From Fodinibius roseus (GTDB taxonomy: Bacteria; Bacteroidota; Rhodothermia; Balneolales; Balneolaceae), in the NCBI RefSeq assembly GCF_900129315.1, contig NZ_FQUS01000009.1, positions 1 through 64,000 on the forward strand: a stretch of 64,000 nucleotides of DNA, read 5' to 3'. Shown here one piece after another: positions 34,743 through 44,542 of the stretch. Position 1 is the first letter of the stretch. Every line of letters begins with the position of its first letter. The notes under the pieces are model-generated. The model saw nothing but the letters and a program-made list of their open reading frames with translations. It searched no databases and was not told where the DNA came from. A program made the position numbers and the translations under genes.

Positions 34743-35741
34743 TCAGTCTGTACCATTCGCATTGTCATTCCATGGTAAATGATCGAGGTCCATATTTCCG
34801 CCGCTAATGATGACGCCCACCCTTTTTTGTTCGATATCGATCCGGTTAAAAACAGCGGCCACCGGTACGGCCGAAGAGGGTTCGATGATCATTTTCATCC
34901 GCTCCCATACAAAACGCATTGCATCGAGAATCTCCTGTTCATTAACGGTGATGATATCATCCACATGTTGTTGAATACAGCGAAAGGTCAGTTCACTAAG
35001 CGATGTTCGCAGTCCGTCCGCCACGGTTTCGGTGCTCTGCACAGGGTGCAGCATACCGGTGTTAAAGGACAGGCAGGCATCGTTGGCTACTTCAGGTTCA
35101 ACGCCTATTATGGTGGTCTCCGGGGACAATGCCGATGCAGCAATAGCGCTGCCGCTAATGAGTCCACCGCCCCCAATGGGAACCAGCATCATATCCAGCT
35201 CCGGCTGTTCCTGCAGCAATTCCAGCGCTGCAGTTCCCTGACCCATAATAATATGGGGGTTGTCATAGGGATGGATAAAGTCGGCTCCCGTCTGTTGAAC
35301 CACCTCTTCAAGGGTCGTTTCCCGTGCTTCCTGGGTAGCTTCGCAAAAAGTAATATCAGCCCCGTACTCCCGGACCGCATTTACTTTCACCCGGGGAGCA
35401 TTCTCCGGCATCACAATATGAGCAGGGATATTCCTGACCCGGGCTGCCAGGGCCACCGCTTGCGCGTGATTGCCGGACGAATGGGTTGCAACGCCTTGGG
35501 GATTACCCGCAGGTAATAATTCTGCGACGGCATGGGTGGCCCCCCGGTATTTGAAAGCCCCGGTTTTCTGGAAATTTTCGCACTTAAAAAAAACGGCTCC
35601 ACCGGCGCGGTCATTTACTTTTTCACTGCTTAACACCGGCGTTCGATGAGTATAGGAACCAATGTTTTGGTAAGCATGCCGGATGTCTGAAAATGATGGA
35701 ATAGCCATGGGTGGGACCGATTGGTTGCGTTCTTTTTTCAT
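34743..35741 (-). CDS. PLP-dependent serine racemase / threonine dehydratase
   Basis: A 332-residue fold-type II PLP enzyme. The cofactor lysine is in TGAFKYRGATHAV (about residue 66). The SSGNHAQAVALAAR loop binds the substrate carboxylate, and the glycine-rich phosphate loop is VPIGGGGLISG. There is no C-terminal ACT domain, which fits the catabolic or racemase type rather than biosynthetic IlvA. It converts L-threonine or serine to oxo acids with ammonia, and related enzymes racemise serine. Its neighbour, a D-amino-acid-oxidase-like protein, favours the racemase reading, but sequence alone cannot decide. Confidence 0.85.
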   Translation of the reverse strand: MKKERNQSVPPMAIPSFSDIRHAYQNIGSYTHRTPVLSSEKVNDRAGGAVFFKCENFQKTGAFKYRGATHAVAELLPAGNPQGVATHSSGNHAQAVALAARVRNIPAHIVMPENAPRVKVNAVREYGADITFCEATQEARETTLEEVVQQTGADFIHPYDNPHIIMGQGTAALELLQEQPELDMMLVPIGGGGLISGSAIAASALSPETTIIGVEPEVANDACLSFNTGMLHPVQSTETVADGLRTSLSELTFRCIQQHVDDIITVNEQEILDAMRFVWERMKMIIEPSSAVPVAAVFNRIDIEQKRVGVIISGGNMDLDHLPWNDNANGTD

Positions 35742-36315
35742 TAACTATATCGTTTGTAATCATGAGTCGTTTTTTCTCAATTCGAAAATAACAAAATTTG
35801 ATAATGAATGGCATGTTTTTGGGCAGAAGGGGATATAAAATTCAATACCGTCTTTTGGTACAACAGTATCGTGATTTTGCACAAGCCGGGATCACATTTA
35901 CAAAAAAATATCACCGACATAGGTATGGTGACGGTTCACCGGTGCCGGGATGATCGGCTATATCTTTAACGGGTGTTCAAAGGAGGATGGTTTTCTTATA
36001 AAAAGGGGAATATACTATTGCAATCTCATTCGTAGAGGCATATGCTATTTTTTCCGATTTGGTGTGTAAATAAGGAGAAATTTACTGCAAAAATTTATTA
36101 TAATTTAAAAAAAATTGAATAAGTGTATAAAATACCAGATAATACAGGTAGCAATAGTTCAACGGATATGGGAATAAGTTGCACAGTATCAGCAAATATG
36201 GGTAGGTAAATGGGAAGAATCAGAGGATATCGTTCATTTCTTAAAACCTGTTTACGCACAGGGAGCAATTAGTCAGTGCAAAAAATTACCCTCCAGAGAA
36301 CAAATAACATACAGC
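35742..36315. other. Intergenic regulatory region upstream of susC
   Basis: About 570 bases between divergent genes, AT-rich near 36050-36150. No gene or RNA is recognised. A long untranslated leader for the SusC mRNA is possible. Confidence 0.4.
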
Positions 36316-36327
36316 GTTAACGTTAAC
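36316..36327. promoter_or_regulatory. Perfect 12-bp palindrome GTTAACGTTAAC before susC
   Basis: The palindrome ends 13 bases before the susC ATG. LacI-type regulators bind palindromes centred on CG, so this could be an operator, or a binding site overlapping the ribosome-binding region. No regulator gene is adjacent. Confidence 0.4.
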
Positions 36328-36340
36328 TTAAGAAAGGATT

Positions 36341-39300
36341 ATGATGGATATTAAAGCGATACGGAAAACAGTCGCATGGCCGGACAGCACTTCGGTTTTT
36401 AAAAGGTTTGTTTTCAGGTACAGGTCTTTATTTTGTAACGGCATGCTGGTGATGGCATTTCTACTGCTGGGACTGTTAACTTCAGTTCAGGCCCAGAAGG
36501 CAACGGTTTCCGGAACCGTTGTCGACGGGGAGGGGGAACCACTGCCAGGCGTTAATATCAGTATTCAGGGGACCACCCAGGGGACGACTACCGGTTCTGA
36601 CGGCCAGTATGAATTAGACGTTCCCTCCCTCGAAGAGACGCTGATATTTTCTTTTATCGGTTTTCAGCGGCAGGACGTGAAAATCAACGGGAGAGAGACG
36701 ATTGATGTGCAACTGGTTCCGGAAACCTACTCGGGCGGGGAACTCGTGGTTGTGGGATACGGGACCCGGGAACGGGAAACCCTGACAGGATCCGTGAGTG
36801 CCGTCGGGGGAGAGGAACTTCAAAAAACCCCGGTGACGAATGTCTCTAATTCCATAGGGGGACGCCTGCCGGGAGTTGTAACGGTCACCAGCAGTGGTGA
36901 GCCGGGATACGACGGTTCTACGATCCGTATCCGGGGACAGCAGACCCTGGGTAATAACAATCCCCTGATTGTCATCGACGGGGTTCCCAGTGACGCCGGT
37001 GCCCTCGACCGGCTGAATCCCCGCGATATTGAGGATATGAGTGTGCTTAAGGATGCTTCGGCAGCCATTTACGGATCACAGGCCGCCAACGGGGTCATCC
37101 TGGTTCAAACAAAGCGGGGAAGTGCGGGCGACGGTCCCCAGCTGACTATCGACTTCAACCAGGGATTCAACCAGCCTACCCGTATTCCGGATATGGCCGA
37201 TGCCCCCACCTACCTTCAGATGCTCAATGAAATTAACATGTATGACGGTGAGGATCCCCGGTATACCCAAGAGCATATACAAAACCACCGAACCATCGGG
37301 GAACAGGACCCCTGGCTGTATCATGACACCGACTGGTTTGATGAGGCCCTGAAAGCGGTCTCCTATCAAACCCGTGCTGACATTGCCATGGCCGGTGGCA
37401 GCGAAAGCATGCAGTACCGGCTTTCCCTGGGTGCGCTAACCGAAGACGGCTACTATCAAAACAGTGCTACGCGGTATAACCAGTATAACTTCAGAAGCAA
37501 TATCGATGGCCAGGTCAATGAGCATATAAACCTGCAGTTTGACGTGAGCGGACGCTTTGAAGATCGTAATTTTCCGACCCAGCCGGCGGGCGCTACGTTC
37601 CGCATGCTGATGCGGGGGAAACCCCACCTTCCGGCGTACTGGCCCAACGGACAGCCGGGTCCCGATATTGAGAACGGTCAAAACCCGGTGGTAACGGGGA
37701 CCGATGCTACGGGATATGACCAGGACGACCGGTATTATCTCAATACCAACCTGGTAGCTGATATTGATATTCCCGGGGTAGAGGGATTGGGGGTTCGGGG
37801 GACCTTTTCCTATAACAAGGAAATGGCGGAGCGCAAAGTATGGCTCACTCCGTGGACCTTGTACAGCTTTGACGCTACGGCCTACGAATCCCAGGGCGGG
37901 GACCCTGCGCAGTATTTGACGGGGGCTTCAAGACCCAGCGGGCAGGAACCGCAGCTGGATCAGATGAGCGGGGACAGCTCCAGCGTGCTGGTCAACGCGG
38001 TGTTGGAATACCAGCGAGATTTTGAAAATCACTCCTTCGGCATAATCGGGGGAATAGAGCATCGCAGGAGCACCAACGCCTGGTTTGACGCATTCCGCCG
38101 CAATTATATCTCTCCTGCTATTGATCAGCTGTTTGCCGGGGGAGAAGAACTGCGTTCCAATGACGGAAGCGGGTATAACGAAGCATGGTTGAGCTATTTC
38201 AGCCGTATTAATTACGACTATCAAAGCAAGTATTTGATCGAGCTGGTGGGCCGGTACGACGGCTCGTATAAATTTCCCAAGGGCGATCGCTTCGGTTTTT
38301 TTCCGGCGGTGTCTGTAGGGTGGAGGTTAACAGAGGAGGAATTTTTTAGAAATAACGTAGGATTCTTTGATAATCTCAAAATCCGGGCGTCGTGGGGACA
38401 AACCGGTAATGATCGCGTTGATCCTTACCAGTATCTTGCCAGCTATGGGTTCGGTGACGGGTACATTTTTGGCGGGGGAACGGAAGTCCCGAGTTTGTAC
38501 CAAACGCGTACGCCCAATCCGGCCATTACGTGGGAGGTTGCCAATCAGTTTGATATCGGCCTTGAAGCGGCCATACTGGATAACCGGTTTTCGTTCGAGA
38601 TCGATTATTTTGATTACCTGAGAACCGATATTCTGACCCAGCGAAATGCTTCCGTACCCCAGACCTCGGGACTTACGCTCCCGGAAGAAAATATCGGCGA
38701 AGTCTCAAGCTACGGCGTGGACGGTTCGATCGCATGGAGAGATCAGGTAAACGAAGATTTCATTTATGATATAGCCCTGAATGCCGGGTGGTCGACCAAT
38801 GAAATCAAATACTGGGATGAACCCCCGGGGGCACCGGAATGGCAGCGGTCTACCGGGGCAAAGATGGAAACTGATTTGTATTATGTGTCCGACGGCATTT
38901 TTCAGGACCAGGCAGAGGTAGAAAACAGCCCGACGTTTAATGACGATGTACGACCCGGGGACATCATTTTCAAAGACGTCGACGGGGATGGAGAAATTAC
39001 GGCTGACGACCGTGTCCGCGTAGAAAGGAATGATATCCCGGAATGGACGGGGGGCGTTACCTTCTCGGGCAGTTATAAACAATTTGACTTCACGGCCTTC
39101 TTCCAGGGAGCCGCAGGCGCTTCACAGTATATCCAAACCGAGTCCGGCGAATTTGGAAACTATTTTGCCGAATTTGCGGAGAAGCGGTGGCGGCCAGATC
39201 CTGAGAATCCGATGCAAATGCATCCGGACCAGGATTATGCAGAAGGGCCCCGAGCTTTTAATCGTGTGGAAGAGTATTGGATAGCTAATCAGAACACTTA

Positions 39301-39532
39301 TTTCTTCAGAAAAACGGATTACCTGCGCCTTAAGACGTTGGAGGTCGGCTATAATATGCCGGCGGATTTGACCAGCAGCATAGGAATCCGGAATATGCGT
39401 ATCTACCTGAACGGATTTAATCTGTTTACATGGGATTCCTTTAATCTGATGGATCCGGAGTCCGATAATGACAGTGGCGCCTACTATCCGCAAAAAAGGG
39501 TGTTTAACGCCGGAATTTCCCTGACATTTTAA
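36341..39532 (+). CDS. SusC/RagA-family TonB-dependent outer-membrane transporter
   Basis: A 1063-residue outer-membrane protein. A long leader ends near LTSVQAQ (about residue 52). It is followed by a carboxypeptidase-regulatory-like domain (about 55-135, GTVVDGEGEPLPGVNISIQG), the VVVGYGT motif, and a TonB plug (about 150-265, RIRGQQTLGNNNPLIVIDGV, then SAAIYGSQAANGVILVQT). A 22-strand beta-barrel runs to the terminal aromatic FNAGISLTF. It imports a ligand held by the SusD lipoprotein encoded 23 bases later, powered by TonB-ExbBD. Size and layout are standard for the family. The ligand is unknown; the genes downstream suggest a sugar or glycoside. Confidence 0.96.
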   Translation: MMDIKAIRKTVAWPDSTSVFKRFVFRYRSLFCNGMLVMAFLLLGLLTSVQAQKATVSGTVVDGEGEPLPGVNISIQGTTQGTTTGSDGQYELDVPSLEETLIFSFIGFQRQDVKINGRETIDVQLVPETYSGGELVVVGYGTRERETLTGSVSAVGGEELQKTPVTNVSNSIGGRLPGVVTVTSSGEPGYDGSTIRIRGQQTLGNNNPLIVIDGVPSDAGALDRLNPRDIEDMSVLKDASAAIYGSQAANGVILVQTKRGSAGDGPQLTIDFNQGFNQPTRIPDMADAPTYLQMLNEINMYDGEDPRYTQEHIQNHRTIGEQDPWLYHDTDWFDEALKAVSYQTRADIAMAGGSESMQYRLSLGALTEDGYYQNSATRYNQYNFRSNIDGQVNEHINLQFDVSGRFEDRNFPTQPAGATFRMLMRGKPHLPAYWPNGQPGPDIENGQNPVVTGTDATGYDQDDRYYLNTNLVADIDIPGVEGLGVRGTFSYNKEMAERKVWLTPWTLYSFDATAYESQGGDPAQYLTGASRPSGQEPQLDQMSGDSSSVLVNAVLEYQRDFENHSFGIIGGIEHRRSTNAWFDAFRRNYISPAIDQLFAGGEELRSNDGSGYNEAWLSYFSRINYDYQSKYLIELVGRYDGSYKFPKGDRFGFFPAVSVGWRLTEEEFFRNNVGFFDNLKIRASWGQTGNDRVDPYQYLASYGFGDGYIFGGGTEVPSLYQTRTPNPAITWEVANQFDIGLEAAILDNRFSFEIDYFDYLRTDILTQRNASVPQTSGLTLPEENIGEVSSYGVDGSIAWRDQVNEDFIYDIALNAGWSTNEIKYWDEPPGAPEWQRSTGAKMETDLYYVSDGIFQDQAEVENSPTFNDDVRPGDIIFKDVDGDGEITADDRVRVERNDIPEWTGGVTFSGSYKQFDFTAFFQGAAGASQYIQTESGEFGNYFAEFAEKRWRPDPENPMQMHPDQDYAEGPRAFNRVEEYWIANQNTYFFRKTDYLRLKTLEVGYNMPADLTSSIGIRNMRIYLNGFNLFTWDSFNLMDPESDNDSGAYYPQKRVFNAGISLTF

Positions 39533-39555
39533 GCACTAAATATTTTCTGATTATT

Positions 39556-41358
39556 ATGAAAAACTTAAGTTATATATCAACCTTATTTTGCCTGATCCTG
39601 GTGACTGCAACGGCCTGCGACATGCAGAGCGTATTGGATGAGGAGCCGGTAGATCAGATCTCCGAGGAAGCGATCTGGGACGACCCGGCCCTCATCGAGG
39701 CCTATATCAACGATATTTATCTCGGTATGGGCCATGGCCTGTATGAAGTCATGCTTTCATCGGCTGCTGATGAAACACACTTTACTCATGGCTACGGGGT
39801 CCCGCAAATCGTAGAATCAAATGTGTCCCCGAGCGACCGGGGGAGTTTCGGAAGCCGTGATGATTATAACCACTGGGACTGGGAGGATCTCTATTTTCGC
39901 ATTCAGCAGGTGAATACCTTGCTGGCAGAAATAGAAGATTCCGCTATCGAGGACCAGGCTGTCATCGATTCCTACATCGGGCAGGCTCATTTCCTGCGCG
40001 CCTACTTTTACCATAACCTGTTGCGTATCTACGGCGGGGTTCCGATTCTTACCGAACCTGCATCTTTAAATGATGAGGATTTGACTCCTCCGCGCAACAG
40101 TTTTGCCGAAACGGTCGACTTTATTGTTGCAGAAGCTGATTCGGCTGCCGCATTGCTTCCGCCTGAACAGACGGGAGAAGATTTAGGCCGCGCCAGTGCA
40201 GCGGCAGCATTGGCTCTTAAATCACGAATCCTGCTATATGCCGCCAGTGACCTGGCCCATGAAAATCCCGGCGGCGTGGAGGTGACCGGCTATACCGGTG
40301 GAGCAGACCAGCAGCAGATGTGGCGGGAAGCCAAAGAGGCCGCCCGGGCGGTCATGGATCTGGGGATCTATAGCCTCTATCTACCTGAGCCCGAAAACCA
40401 GGAAGCAGCTGCACAAAATTATTACCAGCTGTTTCTTACGGAAGCTCCGGAAAACCCTGAAACCATCATGGAACGGTATTTCCTGGAAACACGGGACGAC
40501 GGGCACAATCCCGGCCTGGATAACGGTCCCAACGGCTACTACAACTGGGCGGGAAATACACCGGTGCAAAACCTGGTAGATGATTACCAGATGGAGGACG
40601 GTTCTGAATTTGACTGGAATAATCCTGATCATGCTTCAGATCCATATGAAGACCGGGATCCCCGTTTTGAAGCATCCATCCTTTATGATGGTGCCGAATG
40701 GATGGAACGACCCGATGACGCTTCCGCCGCCTTTGATGCGGACGGGGTTATTCAAACCGTTATGGAGCTTGATTTGGGCGATGCCACGGTAGCAGGGGTT
40801 GATACCCGGGGCGGGCCTATAGAAGACTGGAACGGTACATACACCGGTTACTACCTCAAAAAGTTTATCCGGGATGATATGCACCACGGACAAAATAACA
40901 AACAGGAGGGGTCGTGGATTTTCTTCCGGTATACCGAGATCTTATTAAATTATGCGGAGGCTTCTATTGAATTAGGCGAATACGGGGATGCCCGCAGGGA
41001 ACTCAATAAAATCAGAACCCGTGCCGGCATGCCGACTTATACTTCAATCGCCGGGGAGGAGCTGATGGAGGAATACCGGAATGAACGGCGGATTGAGATG
41101 GCTTTTGAAGAGCAACGCTATTTTGATGTCCGACGGTGGATGATCGCTCCGGAAGTGATGGATGAAGATGCCCGGCGCATCTATATTACGGCTGACGCAG
41201 AAGAGCAGTCCGATCGCAGTACGTATTCGAATTACGAGTACGAAGTACGAACGGTGGGACCCGGGAGCCGATCCTGGGATGATAAGATGTATTTCCAGCC
41301 CATACCCTTTGAGGAGATGAACCGGAACGATGAGCTGGAGCAAAACCCGGGGTATTAA
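39556..41358 (+). CDS. RagB/SusD-family outer-membrane ligand-binding lipoprotein
   Basis: A 600-residue surface lipoprotein with lipobox LVTATAC (Cys21). The SusD N-terminus has the usual LDEEPVDQISEEAIWDD, helical TPR-like repeats follow (ADSAAALLPPEQTGEDLGRA), and the RagB C-terminal part carries YTEILLNYAEASIELGEYGD, then RRELNKIRTRAGMPTY and ERRIEMAFEEQRYFDVRRW. Its partner SusC precedes it by 23 bases. It captures the nutrient at the cell surface and closes the SusC barrel. It is followed by a dispersed repeat copy and a 525-base spacer. Confidence 0.96.
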   Translation: MKNLSYISTLFCLILVTATACDMQSVLDEEPVDQISEEAIWDDPALIEAYINDIYLGMGHGLYEVMLSSAADETHFTHGYGVPQIVESNVSPSDRGSFGSRDDYNHWDWEDLYFRIQQVNTLLAEIEDSAIEDQAVIDSYIGQAHFLRAYFYHNLLRIYGGVPILTEPASLNDEDLTPPRNSFAETVDFIVAEADSAAALLPPEQTGEDLGRASAAAALALKSRILLYAASDLAHENPGGVEVTGYTGGADQQQMWREAKEAARAVMDLGIYSLYLPEPENQEAAAQNYYQLFLTEAPENPETIMERYFLETRDDGHNPGLDNGPNGYYNWAGNTPVQNLVDDYQMEDGSEFDWNNPDHASDPYEDRDPRFEASILYDGAEWMERPDDASAAFDADGVIQTVMELDLGDATVAGVDTRGGPIEDWNGTYTGYYLKKFIRDDMHHGQNNKQEGSWIFFRYTEILLNYAEASIELGEYGDARRELNKIRTRAGMPTYTSIAGEELMEEYRNERRIEMAFEEQRYFDVRRWMIAPEVMDEDARRIYITADAEEQSDRSTYSNYEYEVRTVGPGSRSWDDKMYFQPIPFEEMNRNDELEQNPGY

Positions 41359-41380
41359 CTATGGAGTTAACTATGTATTT

Positions 41381-41522
41381 GAGGTATCGAAAACAAGGGG
41401 GGGGTTTTGTTCAATACCAACCCCCGAGCGATGTCAAAACCACTGTGTATAGATTACACATGAGGATGTCAAAATCGCGAAAATGTAAAGATTGGGCAAA
41501 ACAACGATTTTGCAAAGGCCTC
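41381..41522 (+). repeat. Dispersed ~140-bp repeat, copy E (diverged)
   Basis: Begins GAGGTATCGAAAACAAGG and ends ATTGGGCAAAACAACGATTTTGCAAAG in two blocks shorter than the full end. It keeps the TTTTGTTCAA and TTGG-CAAAA-ACG-TTTTGCAAAGG blocks of the family, but the middle is strongly diverged. Confidence 0.5.
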
Positions 41523-42047
41523 TGTCAAAACATGAGGCTCCATTAATAACTTCACTATCCGTTTATGGAAGATAATTCGCTCTTCTTGTTATTTCATCCG
41601 GTACGGTGAAATTTCATTAGTGGCTCTAAAGAGTAAACCTTTTGTTTAGTCTATGTGGATGAAGGGACGCTGTTTCCGATATCTTCGCTACGCACATCCG
41701 GAAACAGGGCAGGGATAGACAGAGGTAAAATAATCTTTGTGAAATCAGATGCATATTAGCTTCATCGGGAACTCAACCTTATCCCTTTTGCCCCCGTTTT
41801 GGATAAAAGATGTTTTTAAATAGATTATTTCTTTTATTCATTAGCGGGGACATAAGCAGGTAGTGTGAATCCGTTCTGTGGTTGATTGACGTGAAGGTCT
41901 CTTGACTTAGCCATGCTTTAAGGTCATGGGACACGGGAAGGCAATTTTAAAACCAACCGCAGATGGCATCAGGATTAATTGTAGGGTAGATGGCAACTTC
42001 ATTATTATAGGATGTAACCTTCATAATCAGGAAAAAAGCAGGTAACG
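41523..42047. other. Intergenic stretch between susD and the isomerase-like gene
   Basis: No gene was found. A perfect 9-base stem CTGTTTCCG (41670-41678) / CGGAAACAG (41699-41707) is present without a T-tract; it could be an attenuator or processing site in the mRNA between the transporter and enzyme genes. Confidence 0.4.
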
Positions 42048-42977
42048 ATGGACCGAAAAAAATTCTTACAGCGAAGCGCGATGGCGGGGGCTTCGGCGCT
42101 GGCGGCCGGGCCGGCGGCACTGGGGCGAAGCAGGAGCCGGGCGGTGCAGCCGGACTCCCGGCAGGATACCTTTAATTTGAACTACGCGCCTCATTTCGGC
42201 ATGTTTCGCCACCACGGGGGCGAGGACCTGATTGACCAGATAAAATTTATGTCGGATGCCGGATTCACCGCCTTCGAGGACAACGGGCTGATGGGACGAT
42301 CGCCGGCCACTCAGGAGCGAATAGGGGAGGAACTGGCCCGCCAGGGCATGCAGATGGGCGTTTTTGTTATAGACAAGGGAGGCAACGCGGCGAATTCCTT
42401 TACGGCGGGCAAGCCCGAGCATACCGAGATTTTCGTGGAGGCCTGCCGGCAAGCGGTTGAAGTGGCCAAGCGCGTGGACGCCACGTGGATGACGGTGGTT
42501 CCGGGCAATTTTACCCGGGAGCTGCCGATCGGTATCCAGACCAGTCATGTGATTGACACGCTCCGCCGCGGGGCCGAAGTGCTGGAGCCCCACGGGTTGG
42601 TGATGGTGCTGGAGCCGCTGAGCGATACCCCGGACCTTTTCCTTCGTACTTCGGATCAAACCCACATGATATGCCGGGCTGTCGACAGTCCCTCCTGCAA
42701 GATCCTCTACGATATTTACCACATGCAGAAGAACGAGGGCCGGCTGATCACCAACATCGACCGGTGCTGGGACGAGATTGCCTATTTCCAGCAGGGGGAT
42801 GTCCCGGGCCGAAACGAACCGGGCACCGGCGAAATCAACTACCGGAACGTTTTTGCCCACATTTACCAAAAAGGTTTTGACGGCATCCTTGGGATGGAAC
42901 ACGGCAACGCGAAGGAGGGCAAGGAAGGCGAGGCGGCCGTTATCGAGGCCTACCGGTCGGCCGACAATTTTCGTTGA
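42048..42977 (+). CDS. Hydroxypyruvate-isomerase-like TIM-barrel protein with a Tat-like leader
   Basis: A 309-residue xylose-isomerase-like TIM barrel. It starts MDRKKFLQRSAMAGASALAA, which resembles the C-terminal half of a Tat leader (single KK/R rather than full twin Arg). The barrel part includes APHFGMFRHHGGEDLIDQIK, a likely metal ligand Glu in MVLEPLSD, then KILYDIYHMQ, and GILGMEHGNA. Relatives include hydroxypyruvate isomerase and the lyases acting on 3-keto-glycosides. In this locus, between SusCD and a Gfo/Idh/MocA gene, a role in epimerising or eliminating an oxidised sugar is inferred. The reaction cannot be named from sequence. Confidence 0.82.
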   Translation: MDRKKFLQRSAMAGASALAAGPAALGRSRSRAVQPDSRQDTFNLNYAPHFGMFRHHGGEDLIDQIKFMSDAGFTAFEDNGLMGRSPATQERIGEELARQGMQMGVFVIDKGGNAANSFTAGKPEHTEIFVEACRQAVEVAKRVDATWMTVVPGNFTRELPIGIQTSHVIDTLRRGAEVLEPHGLVMVLEPLSDTPDLFLRTSDQTHMICRAVDSPSCKILYDIYHMQKNEGRLITNIDRCWDEIAYFQQGDVPGRNEPGTGEINYRNVFAHIYQKGFDGILGMEHGNAKEGKEGEAAVIEAYRSADNFR

Positions 42978-43070
42978 CGGGACCGCGCAGCTGCTGCACT
43001 ATATAAAGCGCCGGGAAGGTCCGGGCGTTTGACGATATAATGATTAATTAATATAACGGGAAGAAACATA

Positions 43071-44426
43071 ATGAGTACAATAACCGACAAGCAGACAGAT
43101 AACAACCAACAACAGAAGATATCACGCAAAGATTTTGTGAAGGCTTCTTCGCTGGCGGCCGGGGGACTGATGGTGGGGAGCTTGCCTTTTAGCGGGCGAG
43201 CGCAACAAGCAGGGGCGGCGACCCTGAAAGTAGCGCTGGTGGGCTGCGGGGGACGCGGTACGGGTGCTGCGCGGCAGGCGCTGAGCACCGGGGAGGGCGT
43301 GCAGCTGGTGGCCATGGCCGACGCCTTCCGCGACCGGCTCGATGACAGCTTCGAGACACTGACCAACGTTTTTGCCGAAGAAGCCCCCGAGAAGATCAAC
43401 GTGCCGGAGGAACACAAATTTACCGGTTTCGATGGCTACAGGGAGGCAATCGGCCTGGCCGATGTGGTGATCCTGGCAACCCCTCCGGGCTTCCGTCCCT
43501 ACCACTTTGAGGCGGCGATCGATGCGGGCAAGCATGTCTTTATGGAAAAGCCGCTGGCAACCGATGCCCCGGGCGTACGCAAGGTCCTGGAAGTGGGCGA
43601 AAGGGCCGACCAGAAGGGCCTCAATGTGGTGGTGGGACTGCAGCGGCACTACCAGAACAGCTACCGCGAGGCGATACAAAGAATTGACGACGGGGCGGTC
43701 GGGGATATCCTGTCGGGACAGGTGTACTGGAACAGCGCGGGCGTATGGGTGCGGCCGCGGGAGCCCCACCAGAACGAGATGGAATACCAGATGCGGAACT
43801 GGTACTATTTTGTGTGGCTGTGCGGTGATCATATTATGGAGCAGCATATTCACAATATAGACGTGGCCAACTGGTTTATCGGGGAATATCCGTCCAGCGC
43901 CCAGGGCATGGGGGGACGAGAGGTCCGCACGGGCCGTGAGCACGGGCAGATTTTCGATCATCACTTTGTGGAGTTCACCTACCCGAGCGGGGCGGTTGTG
44001 GCCAGCCAGTGCCGCCACCAGCCGGATACGATGAACCGGGTGGCCGAATTCTTCCAGGCTACCGGGGGCACGATCGATACGTCCGGGGACCGGGCCGTGT
44101 TGAAAAGCCGGGACGGGCAGACCCTTTATGAGCATAATGCGGACGAAGACCCTAACCCGTACCAACAGGAACACAATGAGTTGTTTGCAGCGATCCGCAA
44201 CGGGGAGCAGATCAATGATACCGAAAATGGAGCCAAAAGTACGCTGACGGCGCTGATGGGCCGGATGGCGACTTATTCGGGAAAAGTGATCGGCTGGGAG
44301 GAAGCGCTGAATTCGGAGCTGAGCGTAATGCCCGAGGAATTCAGCTGGGAGGCCGCCCCGCCGGTGGTGCCCGATGAGAGCGGATTCTACCCGGTACCCG
44401 TGCCCGGACAGACGGAAGTGCTGTAG
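43071..44426 (+). CDS. Gfo/Idh/MocA-family oxidoreductase with a Tat-like leader
   Basis: A 451-residue NAD(P)-linked oxidoreductase. An N-terminal segment SRKDFVKASSLAAGGLMVGS looks like a Tat-type leader. The Rossmann motif is VALVGCGGRGTGAARQA, followed by the signature MEKPLATDAPGVRKVLEVGE with its catalytic Lys. The C-terminal domain carries DHIMEQHIHNIDVANWFIGE. Such enzymes oxidise a sugar hydroxyl with tightly bound NAD(P), often at C3 of glycosides. It lies 93 bases after the TIM-barrel gene and is closed by a terminator, so the two form a unit. Export with bound cofactor is plausible. Confidence 0.92.
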   Translation: MSTITDKQTDNNQQQKISRKDFVKASSLAAGGLMVGSLPFSGRAQQAGAATLKVALVGCGGRGTGAARQALSTGEGVQLVAMADAFRDRLDDSFETLTNVFAEEAPEKINVPEEHKFTGFDGYREAIGLADVVILATPPGFRPYHFEAAIDAGKHVFMEKPLATDAPGVRKVLEVGERADQKGLNVVVGLQRHYQNSYREAIQRIDDGAVGDILSGQVYWNSAGVWVRPREPHQNEMEYQMRNWYYFVWLCGDHIMEQHIHNIDVANWFIGEYPSSAQGMGGREVRTGREHGQIFDHHFVEFTYPSGAVVASQCRHQPDTMNRVAEFFQATGGTIDTSGDRAVLKSRDGQTLYEHNADEDPNPYQQEHNELFAAIRNGEQINDTENGAKSTLTALMGRMATYSGKVIGWEEALNSELSVMPEEFSWEAAPPVVPDESGFYPVPVPGQTEVL

Positions 44427-44444
44427 GTAAGCGCGGAAGAACCG

Positions 44445-44483
44445 AAAAGGCGATGTCCCCAATCAGGGATATTGCCTTTTTTA
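44445..44483 (+). terminator. Rho-independent terminator after the Gfo/Idh/MocA gene
   Basis: AAAAGGCGATGTCCC pairs with GGGATATTGCCTTTT around the loop CAATCA and is followed by TTTTATT. It lies 19 bases after the stop codon. Confidence 0.88.
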
Positions 44484-44542
44484 TTCGTACAAGGGCCTGT
44501 CCACCCGGCTGATGACAGGTGATAAAGCAGGACAGAAAGTAT

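Noticed and set aside
43122-44462. A 446-codon open frame opposite the Gfo/Idh/MocA gene
   Set aside because: The plus strand carries all family motifs; the antisense frame only mirrors its codon bias.
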